Positions 16,064-24,515 of a stretch of DNA of 64,000 nucleotides are shown here, piece by piece; position 1 is the first letter of the stretch; every line of letters starts with the position of its first letter. Both the position numbers and the translations under genes were made by a program. Below the pieces are notes generated by a model that worked only from the letters and a program-made list of their open reading frames with translations, made no database searches and was not told the origin of the DNA. This stretch comes from Anaerolineales bacterium (GTDB lineage: Bacteria; Chloroflexota; Anaerolineae; Anaerolineales; UBA11579): NCBI GenBank assembly GCA_026129305.1, contig JAHCII010000008.1, positions 1-64,000 of the forward strand. Reading direction: 5' to 3'.

Positions 16064-16696
16064 TTATTTCTTCAACAGGGAAGCCACGCCAGCCGCCAGG
16101 GCCGCGCCGGCTAAGGGACCTACCAGGTAGATCCACAGATGTTCGAAGCCGGTGAACAGCGCCGGACCGATCGTGCGCGCCGGGTTGAGCGAGGCGCCGG
16201 TCAGCGGGCCGCCCATCAGAATGGCGGCTACCAGGGTGAGACCGATGACCAGGCCGGCGAAGGGAGCACTTTGCTTATCCTGCGTGGTGAAGAAAATGGC
16301 ATTGACCAGCAGGAAAGTAAGCGCCGCCTCGACCGCGATAGCCTGCAGGGCGCTGACGCCGCTGGCGGGCAGCGTGGCGCCCAACCCGCTGGAGGCGCCG
16401 CCCAAGACGAAGTAGAGCAGGGCTGCGCCGGCCGCTCCACCCAGCACCTGCGCCAACATGTAACCGGCAGTCTGTCCCCAGCTCTGTTTGCCGCTCAGGG
16501 CCATGGCGAAGCTCACCGCAGGGTTGAGATGCGTGCCGGAAATGGCCCCGTAAGCATAAGCGAAGCTGACGATCACCAGACCGTGGGCAAAGGCGGCGCC
16601 CAAGACGCCGCCAGAGCCAATCGCCACTGCGCCGGCGCCGACAAAGATCAAAGCAAAGGTGCCGATAAATTCTGCAAGGTAGGCTTTATTGTTCAT
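16064..16696 (-). CDS. MIP-family aquaporin/glycerol-facilitator-like channel
   Basis: The 210-residue channel has the two hallmark NPA motifs, GTHLNPAVSFAMAL near residue 54 and GASLNPARTIGPALF near residue 168, and six hydrophobic segments plus the two half-helices. EFIGTFALIFVGAGAVA at the N-terminus is typical. The short loop composition and the R after the second NPA favour a water channel over a glycerol channel, but that is inference. The ATG at 16696 has an AAAGGAGAG ribosome binding site; nine extra upstream residues are not needed. Confidence 0.92.
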   Translation of the reverse strand: MNNKAYLAEFIGTFALIFVGAGAVAIGSGGVLGAAFAHGLVIVSFAYAYGAISGTHLNPAVSFAMALSGKQSWGQTAGYMLAQVLGGAAGAALLYFVLGGASSGLGATLPASGVSALQAIAVEAALTFLLVNAIFFTTQDKQSAPFAGLVIGLTLVAAILMGGPLTGASLNPARTIGPALFTGFEHLWIYLVGPLAGAALAAGVASLLKK

Positions 16697-16734
16697 GTCT
16701 CTCCTTTGGGCATAAGTTTCCAATAGTCTAACGG

Positions 16735-17160
16735 TTATCCGCTTTTGCGGTCTGCCAGGCGATAGACAAACTTGAGACCTGACCAGGTCTCGTCGACCGC
16801 AGCCACCTTGACGTCCACCAGCCCAGCCCCCAAACCAAGCTCGCGCACGATGTTCTCATTCAAATCGGTTTCCACTTTGGCGGCCTTTTTAGGCCAGGAA
16901 ACCCAGAGTATGCCGTCATAAGCCAAGGCATCTTTCAGGGCAGGAAAATCCTCGACGAGCTGCGCGGCCTCGAGGGCAAAATAGTGGATGAAGTCTAACG
17001 CCTTCGCTTCGTCAAGCTGCAATTGCCAGACGACCCCGACAGGTAGTTCGCCGAGGAGTTGGGTATAGTGACCCGGCGCGTGCAAGGCGCAGGCCCGCTG
17101 CCCGGAGCGAAGGCCCAGTTTTTGCGCCAAGGGCTTGCCGGAATAGCCCGCCGTCTTCAG
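16735..17160 (-). CDS. DUF3052-like protein with a probable CTG start
   Basis: About 141 residues with the DUF3052 pattern: TAGYSGKPLAQKLGLRSGQR, HAPGHYTQLLGELP, DFIHYFAL, and DGILWVSWPKKAAK near residue 88. No ATG, GTG or TTG is available near the conserved N-terminus in this frame. A CTG at 17160-17158 overlaps the fmt stop (CTGA) and is preceded by GGGAGG inside fmt, so I take CTG as the start with translational coupling. Family function is unknown. A longer in-frame reading into fmt codes for non-homologous sequence. Confidence 0.75.
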   Translation of the reverse strand: MKTAGYSGKPLAQKLGLRSGQRACALHAPGHYTQLLGELPVGVVWQLQLDEAKALDFIHYFALEAAQLVEDFPALKDALAYDGILWVSWPKKAAKVETDLNENIVRELGLGAGLVDVKVAAVDETWSGLKFVYRLADRKSG

Positions 17161-18074
17161 GCGGCCTCCCAGGTATTGCCGCGCAAGAAATCCGCCCCAC
17201 TCATCGGCTTCTTGCCTGGGGGGTGTACCTCTTCCAGCAGCAGCAAGCCGTCGGCAGTGCCCAGCGCGGGCAACCTCTGGTGCACCAGGCGTGCCCCAGG
17301 TGTACCTGCGCCCACAGCCACCCGAGCACGCTGCACTTTCAAGGCCCCACCTGCCCAAGGCAGATAGGCCCCTGGCCAGGGCTGGAAGGCGCGCACGCGG
17401 CGAGCCAGCGCTTCGGCAGGCTGGGTCGGGTCCAATTCGCCATCGGCTTTGTTCAGCAAAGACACGACCGTTACCCCTTCCTGCGGCTGGGGCTGCGGCA
17501 GCACGCCGCCGGCCAGGTAACCGGGCAGCGTCTCCGCCAACAGCTCAGCCCCCAGCCCGGCCAGTTTGTCGCTGAGTGTGCCGGCCGTGTCCTCTGGTTG
17601 GATGGGGATGGCGCGCTGGCTGAGAATGGGGCCAGTGTCCAGACCGGCGTCCATACGCATGATGGTCACGCCGGTCTGGGTGTCGCCATGCAGGATGGCG
17701 GCCTGGATCGGGGAAGCGCCGCGCCAGCGCGGCAGCAGGGAGGCGTGCACATTAATACAGCCGTGCGGTGGCAGGTCCAGCACCGCCTGGCGCAGGATCT
17801 GGCCGAAGGCGGCCACCACGATCACGTCTGGCGCCCAGGCCTGCAACTGCTGCATGGCAGCGGGTTCGCGCAAGCGCTCCGGCTGGATCACGGGGATGCC
17901 CAGCTGCAAAGCCAGCTCTTTGACGGGCGGCGGGGCCAGCTGGCGGCCGCGGCCAAAGGGCCGGTCTGGCTGGGTCACTACGCCGACCACCGCATGGTCA
18001 GCCTGCAGCCGCTGCAGGCTGGGTCGCGCAAAGTCCGGCGAACCCATGAAAACGATGCGCGCGGACACAATCAC
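17157..18074 (-). CDS. fmt: Methionyl-tRNA formyltransferase
   Basis: The 305-residue protein has the Fmt core: IVFMGSPDFARPSLQRL at the N-terminus, the catalytic INVHASLLPRWRGASPIQAA motif near residues 106-125 (Asn and His), GDTQTGVTIMRMDAGLDTGP with the catalytic Asp near residue 145, and a C-terminal OB-like domain from about residue 205. It formylates initiator Met-tRNA. Length is close to the usual 310. An upstream def gene is not adjacent here. The DUF3052 gene overlaps its stop codon. Confidence 0.95.
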   Translation of the reverse strand: MIVSARIVFMGSPDFARPSLQRLQADHAVVGVVTQPDRPFGRGRQLAPPPVKELALQLGIPVIQPERLREPAAMQQLQAWAPDVIVVAAFGQILRQAVLDLPPHGCINVHASLLPRWRGASPIQAAILHGDTQTGVTIMRMDAGLDTGPILSQRAIPIQPEDTAGTLSDKLAGLGAELLAETLPGYLAGGVLPQPQPQEGVTVVSLLNKADGELDPTQPAEALARRVRAFQPWPGAYLPWAGGALKVQRARVAVGAGTPGARLVHQRLPALGTADGLLLLEEVHPPGKKPMSGADFLRGNTWEAA

Positions 18075-18117
18075 TCAGGCGGGAAGCGCTGACTATGGCA
18101 CGGGCTGAGCGGCATTT

Positions 18118-18801
18118 TTAATCTTCCCTCAGCAATAGAAGGGGCTCGTCGAAGCCGCCGATCAGGAGCAAGGCATCACCAAAGTGAAAAACTTCACTGC
18201 GCGTATCCTCGCTTCCAATCTGGAACAACAGTCTGTCTTCAAGCACTTCAAAGTTGAGCGGAGTTCCTCCTCCGAAGTACTGTCGAGTCGCAGAATCATA
18301 CTGCCGTTCCGTGAGTATCTCGTCTTCAAAATGAAAATGCCGCCGTCCCTCTGTACAGGTTAGAACCAGAGTGGCCAAGTTGCATTCGTTGGCCGATATC
18401 CAAGTGCCCTGCAGATCGCGCGCGCGCAATACGCGCGGCCCTGTGTCCGGAACCAAGAGACGAAAGACTTGCTCATGGATCCCAAGAGCCGGGCCGTTGA
18501 CCACGATGCTCTCTCCACGTTCACTGATCAGGACTTCCATGTCCTGGGGAACCACTCCAATATACACATGAATGATGTCGGCATCGGCCAGTTCGTAGTA
18601 GCCACCCATTGCATAGTCCAAGTCGGAGACAAGAAGACGCTGGTCATCTTTGAAGACCAAGATGAGGTCACCGTTTCGGGAGATCCATATACCGGGCGGC
18701 ATACCGCGTGGCAAGTGACGGCTGCTGGGGAGAGAGCCTGAACACGCGGACAAGAATAAGGCCAGCGCAATAGAGCAAAGAACAGTGGCTTTCTGCTTCA
18801 T
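18118..18801 (-). CDS. Lipoprotein, paralogue of the protein at 19577-20761
   Basis: The 227-residue protein has a signal peptide with lipobox LSAC (Cys20). The mature part shares several blocks with the nearby larger lipoprotein, including RxLPRxMPxGIW, FKDxQxxxVS, and LRARDxxGTW near residue 127. Beta-rich strands suggest a lipocalin-like or barrel fold. I do not recognise the family. AAAGGA lies 6 nt before the ATG. It is transcribed divergently from the small membrane protein gene at 18948, over a 146-nt intergenic space. Confidence 0.8.
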   Translation of the reverse strand: MKQKATVLCSIALALFLSACSGSLPSSRHLPRGMPPGIWISRNGDLILVFKDDQRLLVSDLDYAMGGYYELADADIIHVYIGVVPQDMEVLISERGESIVVNGPALGIHEQVFRLLVPDTGPRVLRARDLQGTWISANECNLATLVLTCTEGRRHFHFEDEILTERQYDSATRQYFGGGTPLNFEVLEDRLLFQIGSEDTRSEVFHFGDALLLIGGFDEPLLLLRED

Positions 18802-18881
18802 ACAATATCCTTTAGCAAGTTAGCGAGAGTATATGCCAAAGTAGGCGCATTAATTTATGGCAAACCTTGCCTTTATAGGGC

Positions 18882-18911
18882 TTGTTTGTTCCAGAAAATG
18901 AGTATTATAAT
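18882..18911 (+). promoter_or_regulatory. Predicted sigma-70-type promoter
   Basis: TTGTTT (18882-18887) and TATAAT (18906-18911) with an 18-bp spacer, upstream of the membrane protein gene at 18948. An AGGAGG ribosome binding site follows at 18938-18943. Confidence 0.6.
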
Positions 18912-18947
18912 GAATATCGTTTTATAAACTTCTTCCTAGGAGGAATG

Positions 18948-19391
18948 ATGGCTACAAATCAACAGAATTTTCGGATGGATGTTCCAAGTGCAGGCATAAG
19001 TGCGGTATGGGCAGCAATAGCGGCAATTGTTTTCTTCCTTATCATGGGCATTCTGGATGTGCGCGGCGCAGCGGACTTGGCGTTCGTGTTCGCCATCATC
19101 GCCGGCTGGCTGTACACCACCAACATCTTCAAGAAGATTACTCCAAGCTACTTGGAAGCCGCGGGTGGAGGGGCCGTGGCTGGCGCGATCTACGCAGCTT
19201 TGGTGACCGTGGGCGGCCTGTTGCTTTCCCAGGTTCTGGGGGATACAACTGGTTCGCTGGGTGATGCTCTGTTTGATCTGGCAGACGCATATGCTCTATC
19301 AGACATAGCCAACCAAGTAATCACCTCTGCCCTGTTGGGCGCTTTGGGTGGTGCCGGTTTGGTTTTGGTGCGCACTCAACAAATCAAATAG
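18948..19391 (+). CDS. Small multi-pass membrane protein of unknown function
   Basis: The 147-residue protein has four hydrophobic stretches: about residues 14-34, 40-58, 68-95 and 120-140, with Gly/Ala-rich helices (AAGGGAVAGAIYAALVTVGG). I do not recognise the family. Of two adjacent ATGs I chose 18948, which is 4 nt after AGGAGG; the one at 18945 would be too close. A strong hairpin terminator follows. It lies between two related lipoprotein genes, which suggests but does not show a shared envelope role. Confidence 0.75.
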   Translation: MATNQQNFRMDVPSAGISAVWAAIAAIVFFLIMGILDVRGAADLAFVFAIIAGWLYTTNIFKKITPSYLEAAGGGAVAGAIYAALVTVGGLLLSQVLGDTTGSLGDALFDLADAYALSDIANQVITSALLGALGGAGLVLVRTQQIK

Positions 19392-19414
19392 TTCACACGC
19401 AAACCTATCTAACA

Positions 19415-19452
19415 AAGCAAAGCCGCTTGACGAGTGTCAGGCGGCTTTGCTT
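19415..19452 (+). terminator. Intrinsic terminator after the membrane protein gene
   Basis: AAGCAAAGCCGC (19415-19426) pairs perfectly with GCGGCTTTGCTT (19441-19452), 14-nt loop. It sits 23 nt after the stop codon. Confidence 0.8.
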
Positions 19453-19576
19453 AACAGGGTCCAAGGATAGGTTGATATATAATTCAACTTCTTGGGCAAA
19501 TAGTCTTCTTTGCGAATCAAACTCGTCTGATTACCGCGAAGGCCAGTTATATGTGGAGTCAGGAAGGTAGCAAGCC

Positions 19577-20761
19577 ATGAAAAGACACCTAACCGTAGCT
19601 GCTCTTGTGGCTTTGTTACTCCTTAGCGCATGCTCCGCAGGTGCCCGCACCAGCCGCGACTTGCCGCGCGATATGCCGCTGGGGATTTGGGGGGACCAAG
19701 AGCTAATTATAGGCTTCAAGGATAACCAGGTCGTAATAGTCAGCGCATACAGCCCCTTTAGTGACTTTCCCGATTTCGAGCAACATGGGAGCTACAGTTT
19801 GGCGGACGAAGACACCGTACTTCTTTCGCTTTATAGCCTTTCAGACGAAATTGATGTCACATTGAGTGACGACAAGCAGCAAATATCAATAGAGAGTCGC
19901 GTATTTGGCTCACACAGGCTCCAGCATATCGCAGCGGATACGAGTCGGAGTTCGCTGAGGGCCAGGGATATCGAGGGGACTTGGTTGTCCACCCACGATT
20001 GGGATACATTCCTTTGCTTAGCCGGCGGTGGAACATCCTGCGGCAGTAGCTATTCAACTTTCACCTTGTCAGAAGGTGGCGAATTGGGCGTGAGCTATCA
20101 AGATGGTAATGAGACATGGAACTTCGAACTAGTTGAAGATGATTACAACTTCGTGCTTGGTGGAGACATTGTTCCTTTGAAAACCTTTTACTTCGGCCAG
20201 GTACTGATTCTATCTGAAAGCCCAGAAGGGGAGCATTTTTTCCTTATTAGGGCACCTGATTCTGACCGGCGGTCCAGTCCAACCAGATCTTCCTCCGTTA
20301 GGACTTCTGATCTGGTGGGCAGTTGGCGCAATGTTCGTGATCAAGGTGAGCTCATTGAATTCCATAGGAATGGCAGCGTTTCCCTAACTGATCAGGGCGA
20401 AACGTATCTTGGGACTTACGAGATGGACAAAATCCTTGTAGACATAGGCTATGGCTGGGGGGTAGGCACTATTTCTGGTGATTATCTATCGCTGGTTGGT
20501 TTCGGAGGCCAGGAGCAGTTTCGTAAAACGGTTTCTGGTTCCAACAGGGATCCAATTGTAGGTAGGTGGGAATCCAGCTCTGGTGAGGTGCTGGAATTGT
20601 CACCCGATGGCAGTTTGTCCGGAACATATTATGGGGAATACCGTATGGGGGGGATTTTGATAATTTTTGAGACGGGCTGGGCAATTGGTCATATTGAAGG
20701 AGACGTTCTCAAAGTTCAAAGCTTTTTTGGAGTAGGGGAAGAAGAGTATATTAAGCAGTAG
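19577..20761 (+). CDS. Lipoprotein with a paralogous N-terminal half and two C-terminal GxW repeats
   Basis: The 394-residue protein has a lipobox LSAC (Cys19). Residues 25-230 correspond to the lipoprotein at 18118-18801. From about residue 245 there is a Ser-rich linker and then two tandem repeats of about 65 residues, LVGSWRNV... and IVGRWESS..., each with a GSWxx or GRWxx start, a YxGxYxM motif and a GWxxGxIxGD motif. These look like small lipocalin-like beta-barrel units. The function is unknown. A TATAAT box at 19478-19483 is the best promoter candidate, leaving a leader of about 85 nt. Confidence 0.78.
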   Translation: MKRHLTVAALVALLLLSACSAGARTSRDLPRDMPLGIWGDQELIIGFKDNQVVIVSAYSPFSDFPDFEQHGSYSLADEDTVLLSLYSLSDEIDVTLSDDKQQISIESRVFGSHRLQHIAADTSRSSLRARDIEGTWLSTHDWDTFLCLAGGGTSCGSSYSTFTLSEGGELGVSYQDGNETWNFELVEDDYNFVLGGDIVPLKTFYFGQVLILSESPEGEHFFLIRAPDSDRRSSPTRSSSVRTSDLVGSWRNVRDQGELIEFHRNGSVSLTDQGETYLGTYEMDKILVDIGYGWGVGTISGDYLSLVGFGGQEQFRKTVSGSNRDPIVGRWESSSGEVLELSPDGSLSGTYYGEYRMGGILIIFETGWAIGHIEGDVLKVQSFFGVGEEEYIKQ

Positions 20762-20899
20762 GCATCGCTCTAAGGCCGCTTGACCTCTCTGAAGCAACCA
20801 AGCAACTCTCACAATAAACAAATCAACACTAGGTATTGCATCTTGAACATCATCAGCGTCGTGCTGAACGTGACCGCGACCTGCGCGGCCGACCGGATC

Positions 20900-20930
20900 A
20901 GGCCGCTTGACATACGCCAAGCGGCCTTTT
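20900..20930 (+). terminator. Intrinsic terminator before the glycine riboswitch
   Basis: AGGCCGCTT (20900-20908) pairs with AAGCGGCCT (20919-20927), followed by TTTT. It insulates the riboswitch operon from the lipoprotein gene. The 138 nt between the lipoprotein stop and this hairpin show no gene. Confidence 0.8.
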
Positions 20931-20960
20931 AGAATCTCGCCACAATTTAATCGAACGGTT

Positions 20961-21178
20961 TAGGAGAGTTCCTTGTCGCCAAAAAGCATGGCTCCAAGGA
21001 CACCGAAGGGGCAAGTGCGAAAATAGCTTCGCATGAAACTCTCAGGTAAAAGGACTGGCTGTTCTTCTCACTCTGGAAATTTGGCGGCGGAAATCGCCAA
21101 ACCCGATGGTGCAAGTATTTGGATATTGCTCTCGCTAGAGCGGTTGAAAAATATGAATCTCTCAGGGCCAATACAGAG
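20961..21178 (+). promoter_or_regulatory. Tandem glycine riboswitch
   Basis: Aptamer 1 runs from AGGAGAGTT (about 20962) through CACCGAAGGGGCAAG (21001-21015) to ACTCTCAGGTAAAAGGACTG ending near 21057. Aptamer 2 starts at ACTCTGGAAA (about 21070), has a P3-type GCGGAAATCGC hairpin and CCCGATGGTGCAAG (21103-21116), and closes with ATCTCTCAGGGCCAATACAG (21158-21177). These are the conserved landmarks of glycine-binding tandem aptamers. It precedes gcvH-gcvPA-gcvPB and a terminator. Glycine binding would stabilise the last pairing (CTCTG/CAGAG), whose 3' side overlaps the terminator stem, giving an ON switch. The switch logic is inference. Confidence 0.93.
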
Positions 21179-21209
21179 GCGCACACCGTTTGTGTGCGCC
21201 TTTTTGTTT
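21177..21209 (+). terminator. Riboswitch-controlled terminator
   Basis: AGGCGCACAC (21177-21186) pairs perfectly with GTGTGCGCCT (21192-21201) around a 5-nt loop, followed by TTTTTGTTT. It lies directly after aptamer 2 and 27 nt before gcvH. Confidence 0.92.
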
Positions 21210-21236
21210 GTCGCCACAGGGTGACGGAGGACTGAT

Positions 21237-21629
21237 ATGAACTTTCCCGCGGAACTGAAATACACCACCAATGATGAATGGATTCGTGTAGAGGGCGATA
21301 GCGGGGTCGTGGGCCTGACCGACTATGCCCAGGACCAACTGTCTGACATCGTGTATGTCGAGTTCAGCGGCGCGCCTGGCCAGCAGATCGCCAAAGGCGC
21401 CGGCTTTGCCAGTGTCGAATCAGTGAAAGCCGCTGCGGACGTTTACATGCCGGTGGATGGCGAGATCCTGGAGACCAATGCCCAATTGCCCACCCAGCCC
21501 GAAAGCATCAACAGTGATCCCTACGGCGCGGCCTGGCTGGCCAAGATCAAGATCAGCGATGCTGCCCAGCTGGATGGTTTGATGGATGCGGCAGCCTATG
21601 AAGCCTTCTGCCAGGAGCGCCAGGCGTGA
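21237..21629 (+). CDS. gcvH: Glycine cleavage system H protein
   Basis: The 130-residue lipoyl-carrier protein has YTTNDEWIRVEGDSGVVGLT at the N-terminus and the lipoylation motif SVESVKAAADVYMPVDG with Lys64. It carries the aminomethyl group between P and T proteins. GACGGAGGACTGAT gives a good ribosome binding site. It is the first gene of the riboswitch operon. gcvPA begins inside its stop codon (GTGA). A lipoate/octanoyl transferase candidate sits at 11673-12530. Confidence 0.96.
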   Translation: MNFPAELKYTTNDEWIRVEGDSGVVGLTDYAQDQLSDIVYVEFSGAPGQQIAKGAGFASVESVKAAADVYMPVDGEILETNAQLPTQPESINSDPYGAAWLAKIKISDAAQLDGLMDAAAYEAFCQERQA

Positions 21630-23005
21630 GCAAAGCCACCCAAACCGGCTACGCCGGTTCCTTCATCCCGCACACCGAGGCTGAGCGGGCAGAGATGCTT
21701 AGGACCATCGGCGCTGCCGAAGTCAGCCAATTATTCGCTGGGATCCCCGCCAAGGCTCGCTACCCCAAGCTAAATCTGCCGGAGCCGCTGACCGAAATGG
21801 AAGTGCGCGGCGAGATGGAAAGCATTGCGGCAGCCAACGACAGCACCTACGACCTGGTCAGCTTCCTGGGTGCGGGCGCCTACAGCCATTACATTCCTTC
21901 CGGCGTGGACAGCATTCTGCGCCGCGGCGAGTACTACACCGCCTACACGCCCTATCAACCCGAGATCTCGCAGGGCACCCTGCAAGCCATTTTTGAATAC
22001 CAAAGCTTGATCGTGGCGCTGACCGGCATGGAAGTCAGCAACGCATCACATTACGACGGCGCCACGGCTCTGGCCGAAGCGGTCAACATGGCCCGCGTGA
22101 TCCAGCGCGGCGCCCGCAAGAAGGTCATCCTTTCACCAGGCTTGCACCCGCAGTACCGCGCCACCGTGCACACCTACGAGCACGGCTCTGACATTCAGCT
22201 GCTGGGCGAAGACCTGGGCCTGAGTGCCGGCCCGGAAGCGCTGATCGAGCTGATCGATGAAGACACCAGCCTAGTGGCGGTGGCCTACCCGGACTTCTTC
22301 GGGCGGATCTACGATTACACCGCCCTGGCCGAAGCGGTGCACGCCAAAGGCGCGCTGCTGGCCGTCTCGGTCAACCCCACCGCGCTGGGCCTGCTGCGCC
22401 CGCCCGGCGAGTTCGGGGCGGACATCGTCACCGGTGAGGGCCAGCCGCTGGGCATCCCGCTGTCCTTCGGCGGGCCGTATCTGGGCATTCTGGCCACCCG
22501 CCAGGAATACGTGCGCAGCCTGGCGGGCCGCCTGGTGGGCGAGACGCTGGACAACCGCGGCCAGCGCGGCTATGTGCTGACGCTGAGCACCCGCGAGCAG
22601 CATATCAAGCGCGAGAAAGCCAGTTCCAACATCTGCACCAACCAGGGCCTGATGATGCTGGCCGCCACGGTCTACACCAGCCTGCTGGGGAAGCAAGGCC
22701 TGCGCCAGGTGGCGGAGAGCTGCTACCACAAAGCGCATTACGCCGCCGGGCAAATCGGGAAGCTCACAGGTTTTTCGCTGCCCTTTGCTGAGACGCCCTT
22801 CTTCCATGAGTTCGTGATAAAAGGCCCGCTGCCTGCCGCCGAGCTGAACCGCCGCCTGCTGGAACGCGGCATCATCGGTGGCTATGCCCTGGGCGAGGAT
22901 TACCCCGGCCTGGAAGACTGCAACCTGCTGGCCGTCACAGAGGTCAACAGCAAGGAAGAGATCGACTTCCTGATCGAGAGCTTGAAGGAGGTGACCCGTG
23001 CCTGA
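21626..23005 (+). CDS. gcvPA: Glycine dehydrogenase (decarboxylating) subunit 1
   Basis: The 459-residue N-terminal half of P protein starts at GTG, overlapping gcvH by 4 nt. It contains SFLGAGAYSHYIPSGVDSIL near residues 79-98, YTPYQPEISQGTLQAIFEYQ near residues 110-129, and SREQHIKREKASSNICTNQG-like sequence (TREQHIKREKASSNICTNQG) near residue 322. Together with GcvPB it decarboxylates glycine. Length and motif order are normal for the split form found in Gram-positive, Thermotogae and Chloroflexota lineages. Confidence 0.96.
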   Translation: MSKATQTGYAGSFIPHTEAERAEMLRTIGAAEVSQLFAGIPAKARYPKLNLPEPLTEMEVRGEMESIAAANDSTYDLVSFLGAGAYSHYIPSGVDSILRRGEYYTAYTPYQPEISQGTLQAIFEYQSLIVALTGMEVSNASHYDGATALAEAVNMARVIQRGARKKVILSPGLHPQYRATVHTYEHGSDIQLLGEDLGLSAGPEALIELIDEDTSLVAVAYPDFFGRIYDYTALAEAVHAKGALLAVSVNPTALGLLRPPGEFGADIVTGEGQPLGIPLSFGGPYLGILATRQEYVRSLAGRLVGETLDNRGQRGYVLTLSTREQHIKREKASSNICTNQGLMMLAATVYTSLLGKQGLRQVAESCYHKAHYAAGQIGKLTGFSLPFAETPFFHEFVIKGPLPAAELNRRLLERGIIGGYALGEDYPGLEDCNLLAVTEVNSKEEIDFLIESLKEVTRA

Positions 23006-24470
23006 ATTGATTTACGACTTAGGCGCGCCGGGCCGACGGGGCGTGCAGTTCCCCGCGCCAGATGTACCGCTGGCCGAACTGCCTCAGGCGCACCTGCGCA
23101 GGGACCTGCCGCTGCCCGAAGTCGGCGAGCTGGAGGCCCTGCGGCATTACACACGCCTGTCACAGTTGAACCACAGCATCCTGACTGGCTTTTATCCGCT
23201 GGGTTCCTGCACGATGAAGTACAACCCGGTGATCAATGAAGATACTGCCCGGCTGAGCGGGTTCGCTTACGCCCATCCGCTGCAACCCACCAGTATGGTG
23301 CAGGGCAGCTTGGCGATCATGTACCACTTGCAAGAATGGCTGGCCGAAATCACCGGGATGGCGGCCAGCAGCCTGCAGCCCGCCGCCGGCGCCCACGGTG
23401 AACTGGCCGGCGTGATGATGATTCGCGCCTACCACCAACAGCGCGGCGATGCAAAACGCAACAAGATCCTGATCCCCGATTCGGCGCATGGCACCAACCC
23501 GGCCACTTCGGCCATGTCCGGCTACCGCGTGGTCGAGGTCCCCAGTGATGGCCGCGGCAATGTGGACCTGGCGGCCTTGAAAGCCGAGTGCGACGATACC
23601 CTGGCCGGATTGATGCTGACCAACCCCAACACCCTGGGACTATTCGAAGAGCAGGTGGTTGAAGCGATCGAGGCAGTGCATGCTGCCGGCGGCCTGGTGT
23701 ACGGCGACGGGGCCAACATGAACGCCCTGCTGGGCGTCTGCCGGCCTGGTGACCTGGGCTTTGACGTCATCCATCTCAACCTGCACAAGACCTTCACCAC
23801 CCCGCACGGCGGCGGCGGCCCCGGCTCCGGCCCGGTGTGCGTGGCGCAGCATCTGGCCGACTTTTTGCCCGGCCCAATTGCCGGCATTGCCCAGCAGGTC
23901 AGCGAAAGCGAAGCCCCTGAGTACGACTGGGTGATGCCCCAACACAGCATTGGACGGCTCAAAGCTTTCCACGGCCAGTTTGGCATGCACGTACGCGCCT
24001 TCACTTACATTCTGATGCAAGGCGCTGAGGGCTTGAAAGCCGTGGCCGAGCACGCGGTGCTGAACGCCAATTACCTCAAAGCCCGCCTGGAAGGCGCCTA
24101 CAAGGTGGCCTACGACCGGCCTTGCATGCACGAAGTGGTGCTGGAAGGCCGCTGGGCCGACGCGCCGGACGTGCACGCGCTGGACATCTCCAAGCGCTTG
24201 ATGGACTACGGCTTTCACCCGCCGACGAACTACTTCCCGCTGATCGTGCGCGAGGCGCTGATGATCGAGCCCACCGAGACCGAGGACAAGGCCACGCTGG
24301 ACGCCTTCGCCGAGGCGATGCTGAAGATCGCCGAGGAAGCGCACAACGAGCCGGAGACGCTGCGCAACGCGCCGCACACCACCAAGTTCGGCCGCATGGA
24401 CGAAGTCAAAGCGGCCCGACAGCTGGTGCTGTGCTGCGAGATCAGACCACAGTCGACAGTCAACAGTTGA
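22998..24470 (+). CDS. gcvPB: Glycine dehydrogenase (decarboxylating) subunit 2
   Basis: The 490-residue C-terminal half of P protein holds the PLP-binding lysine, Lys264, in HLNLHKTFTTPHGGGGPGSG. Other landmarks are YPLGSCTMKYNP near residue 67 and DSAHGTNPATSAMSGY near residue 160. The GTG start is preceded by AAGGAGGTGACC and overlaps gcvPA by 8 nt. The last six residues (QSTVNS) and the stop are encoded inside a dispersed inverted repeat. No gcvT follows, so the aminomethyltransferase must be elsewhere. Confidence 0.96.
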   Translation: MPELIYDLGAPGRRGVQFPAPDVPLAELPQAHLRRDLPLPEVGELEALRHYTRLSQLNHSILTGFYPLGSCTMKYNPVINEDTARLSGFAYAHPLQPTSMVQGSLAIMYHLQEWLAEITGMAASSLQPAAGAHGELAGVMMIRAYHQQRGDAKRNKILIPDSAHGTNPATSAMSGYRVVEVPSDGRGNVDLAALKAECDDTLAGLMLTNPNTLGLFEEQVVEAIEAVHAAGGLVYGDGANMNALLGVCRPGDLGFDVIHLNLHKTFTTPHGGGGPGSGPVCVAQHLADFLPGPIAGIAQQVSESEAPEYDWVMPQHSIGRLKAFHGQFGMHVRAFTYILMQGAEGLKAVAEHAVLNANYLKARLEGAYKVAYDRPCMHEVVLEGRWADAPDVHALDISKRLMDYGFHPPTNYFPLIVREALMIEPTETEDKATLDAFAEAMLKIAEEAHNEPETLRNAPHTTKFGRMDEVKAARQLVLCCEIRPQSTVNS

Positions 24471-24504
24471 CAGCGCCCACTGTGAACTGTTGACTGTCAA
24501 CTGT
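24449..24504. repeat. 25-bp inverted repeat spanning the gcvPB stop
   Basis: Arms 24449-24473 and 24480-24504 are complementary at about 23 of 25 positions around a 6-nt loop; each is built from AGTTGACAGTCAAC-type units. The left arm codes for the last residues and stop of gcvPB. The right arm supplies the TATACT -10 box of the next gene. Confidence 0.8.
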
Positions 24505-24515
24505 ATACTGTTCCT

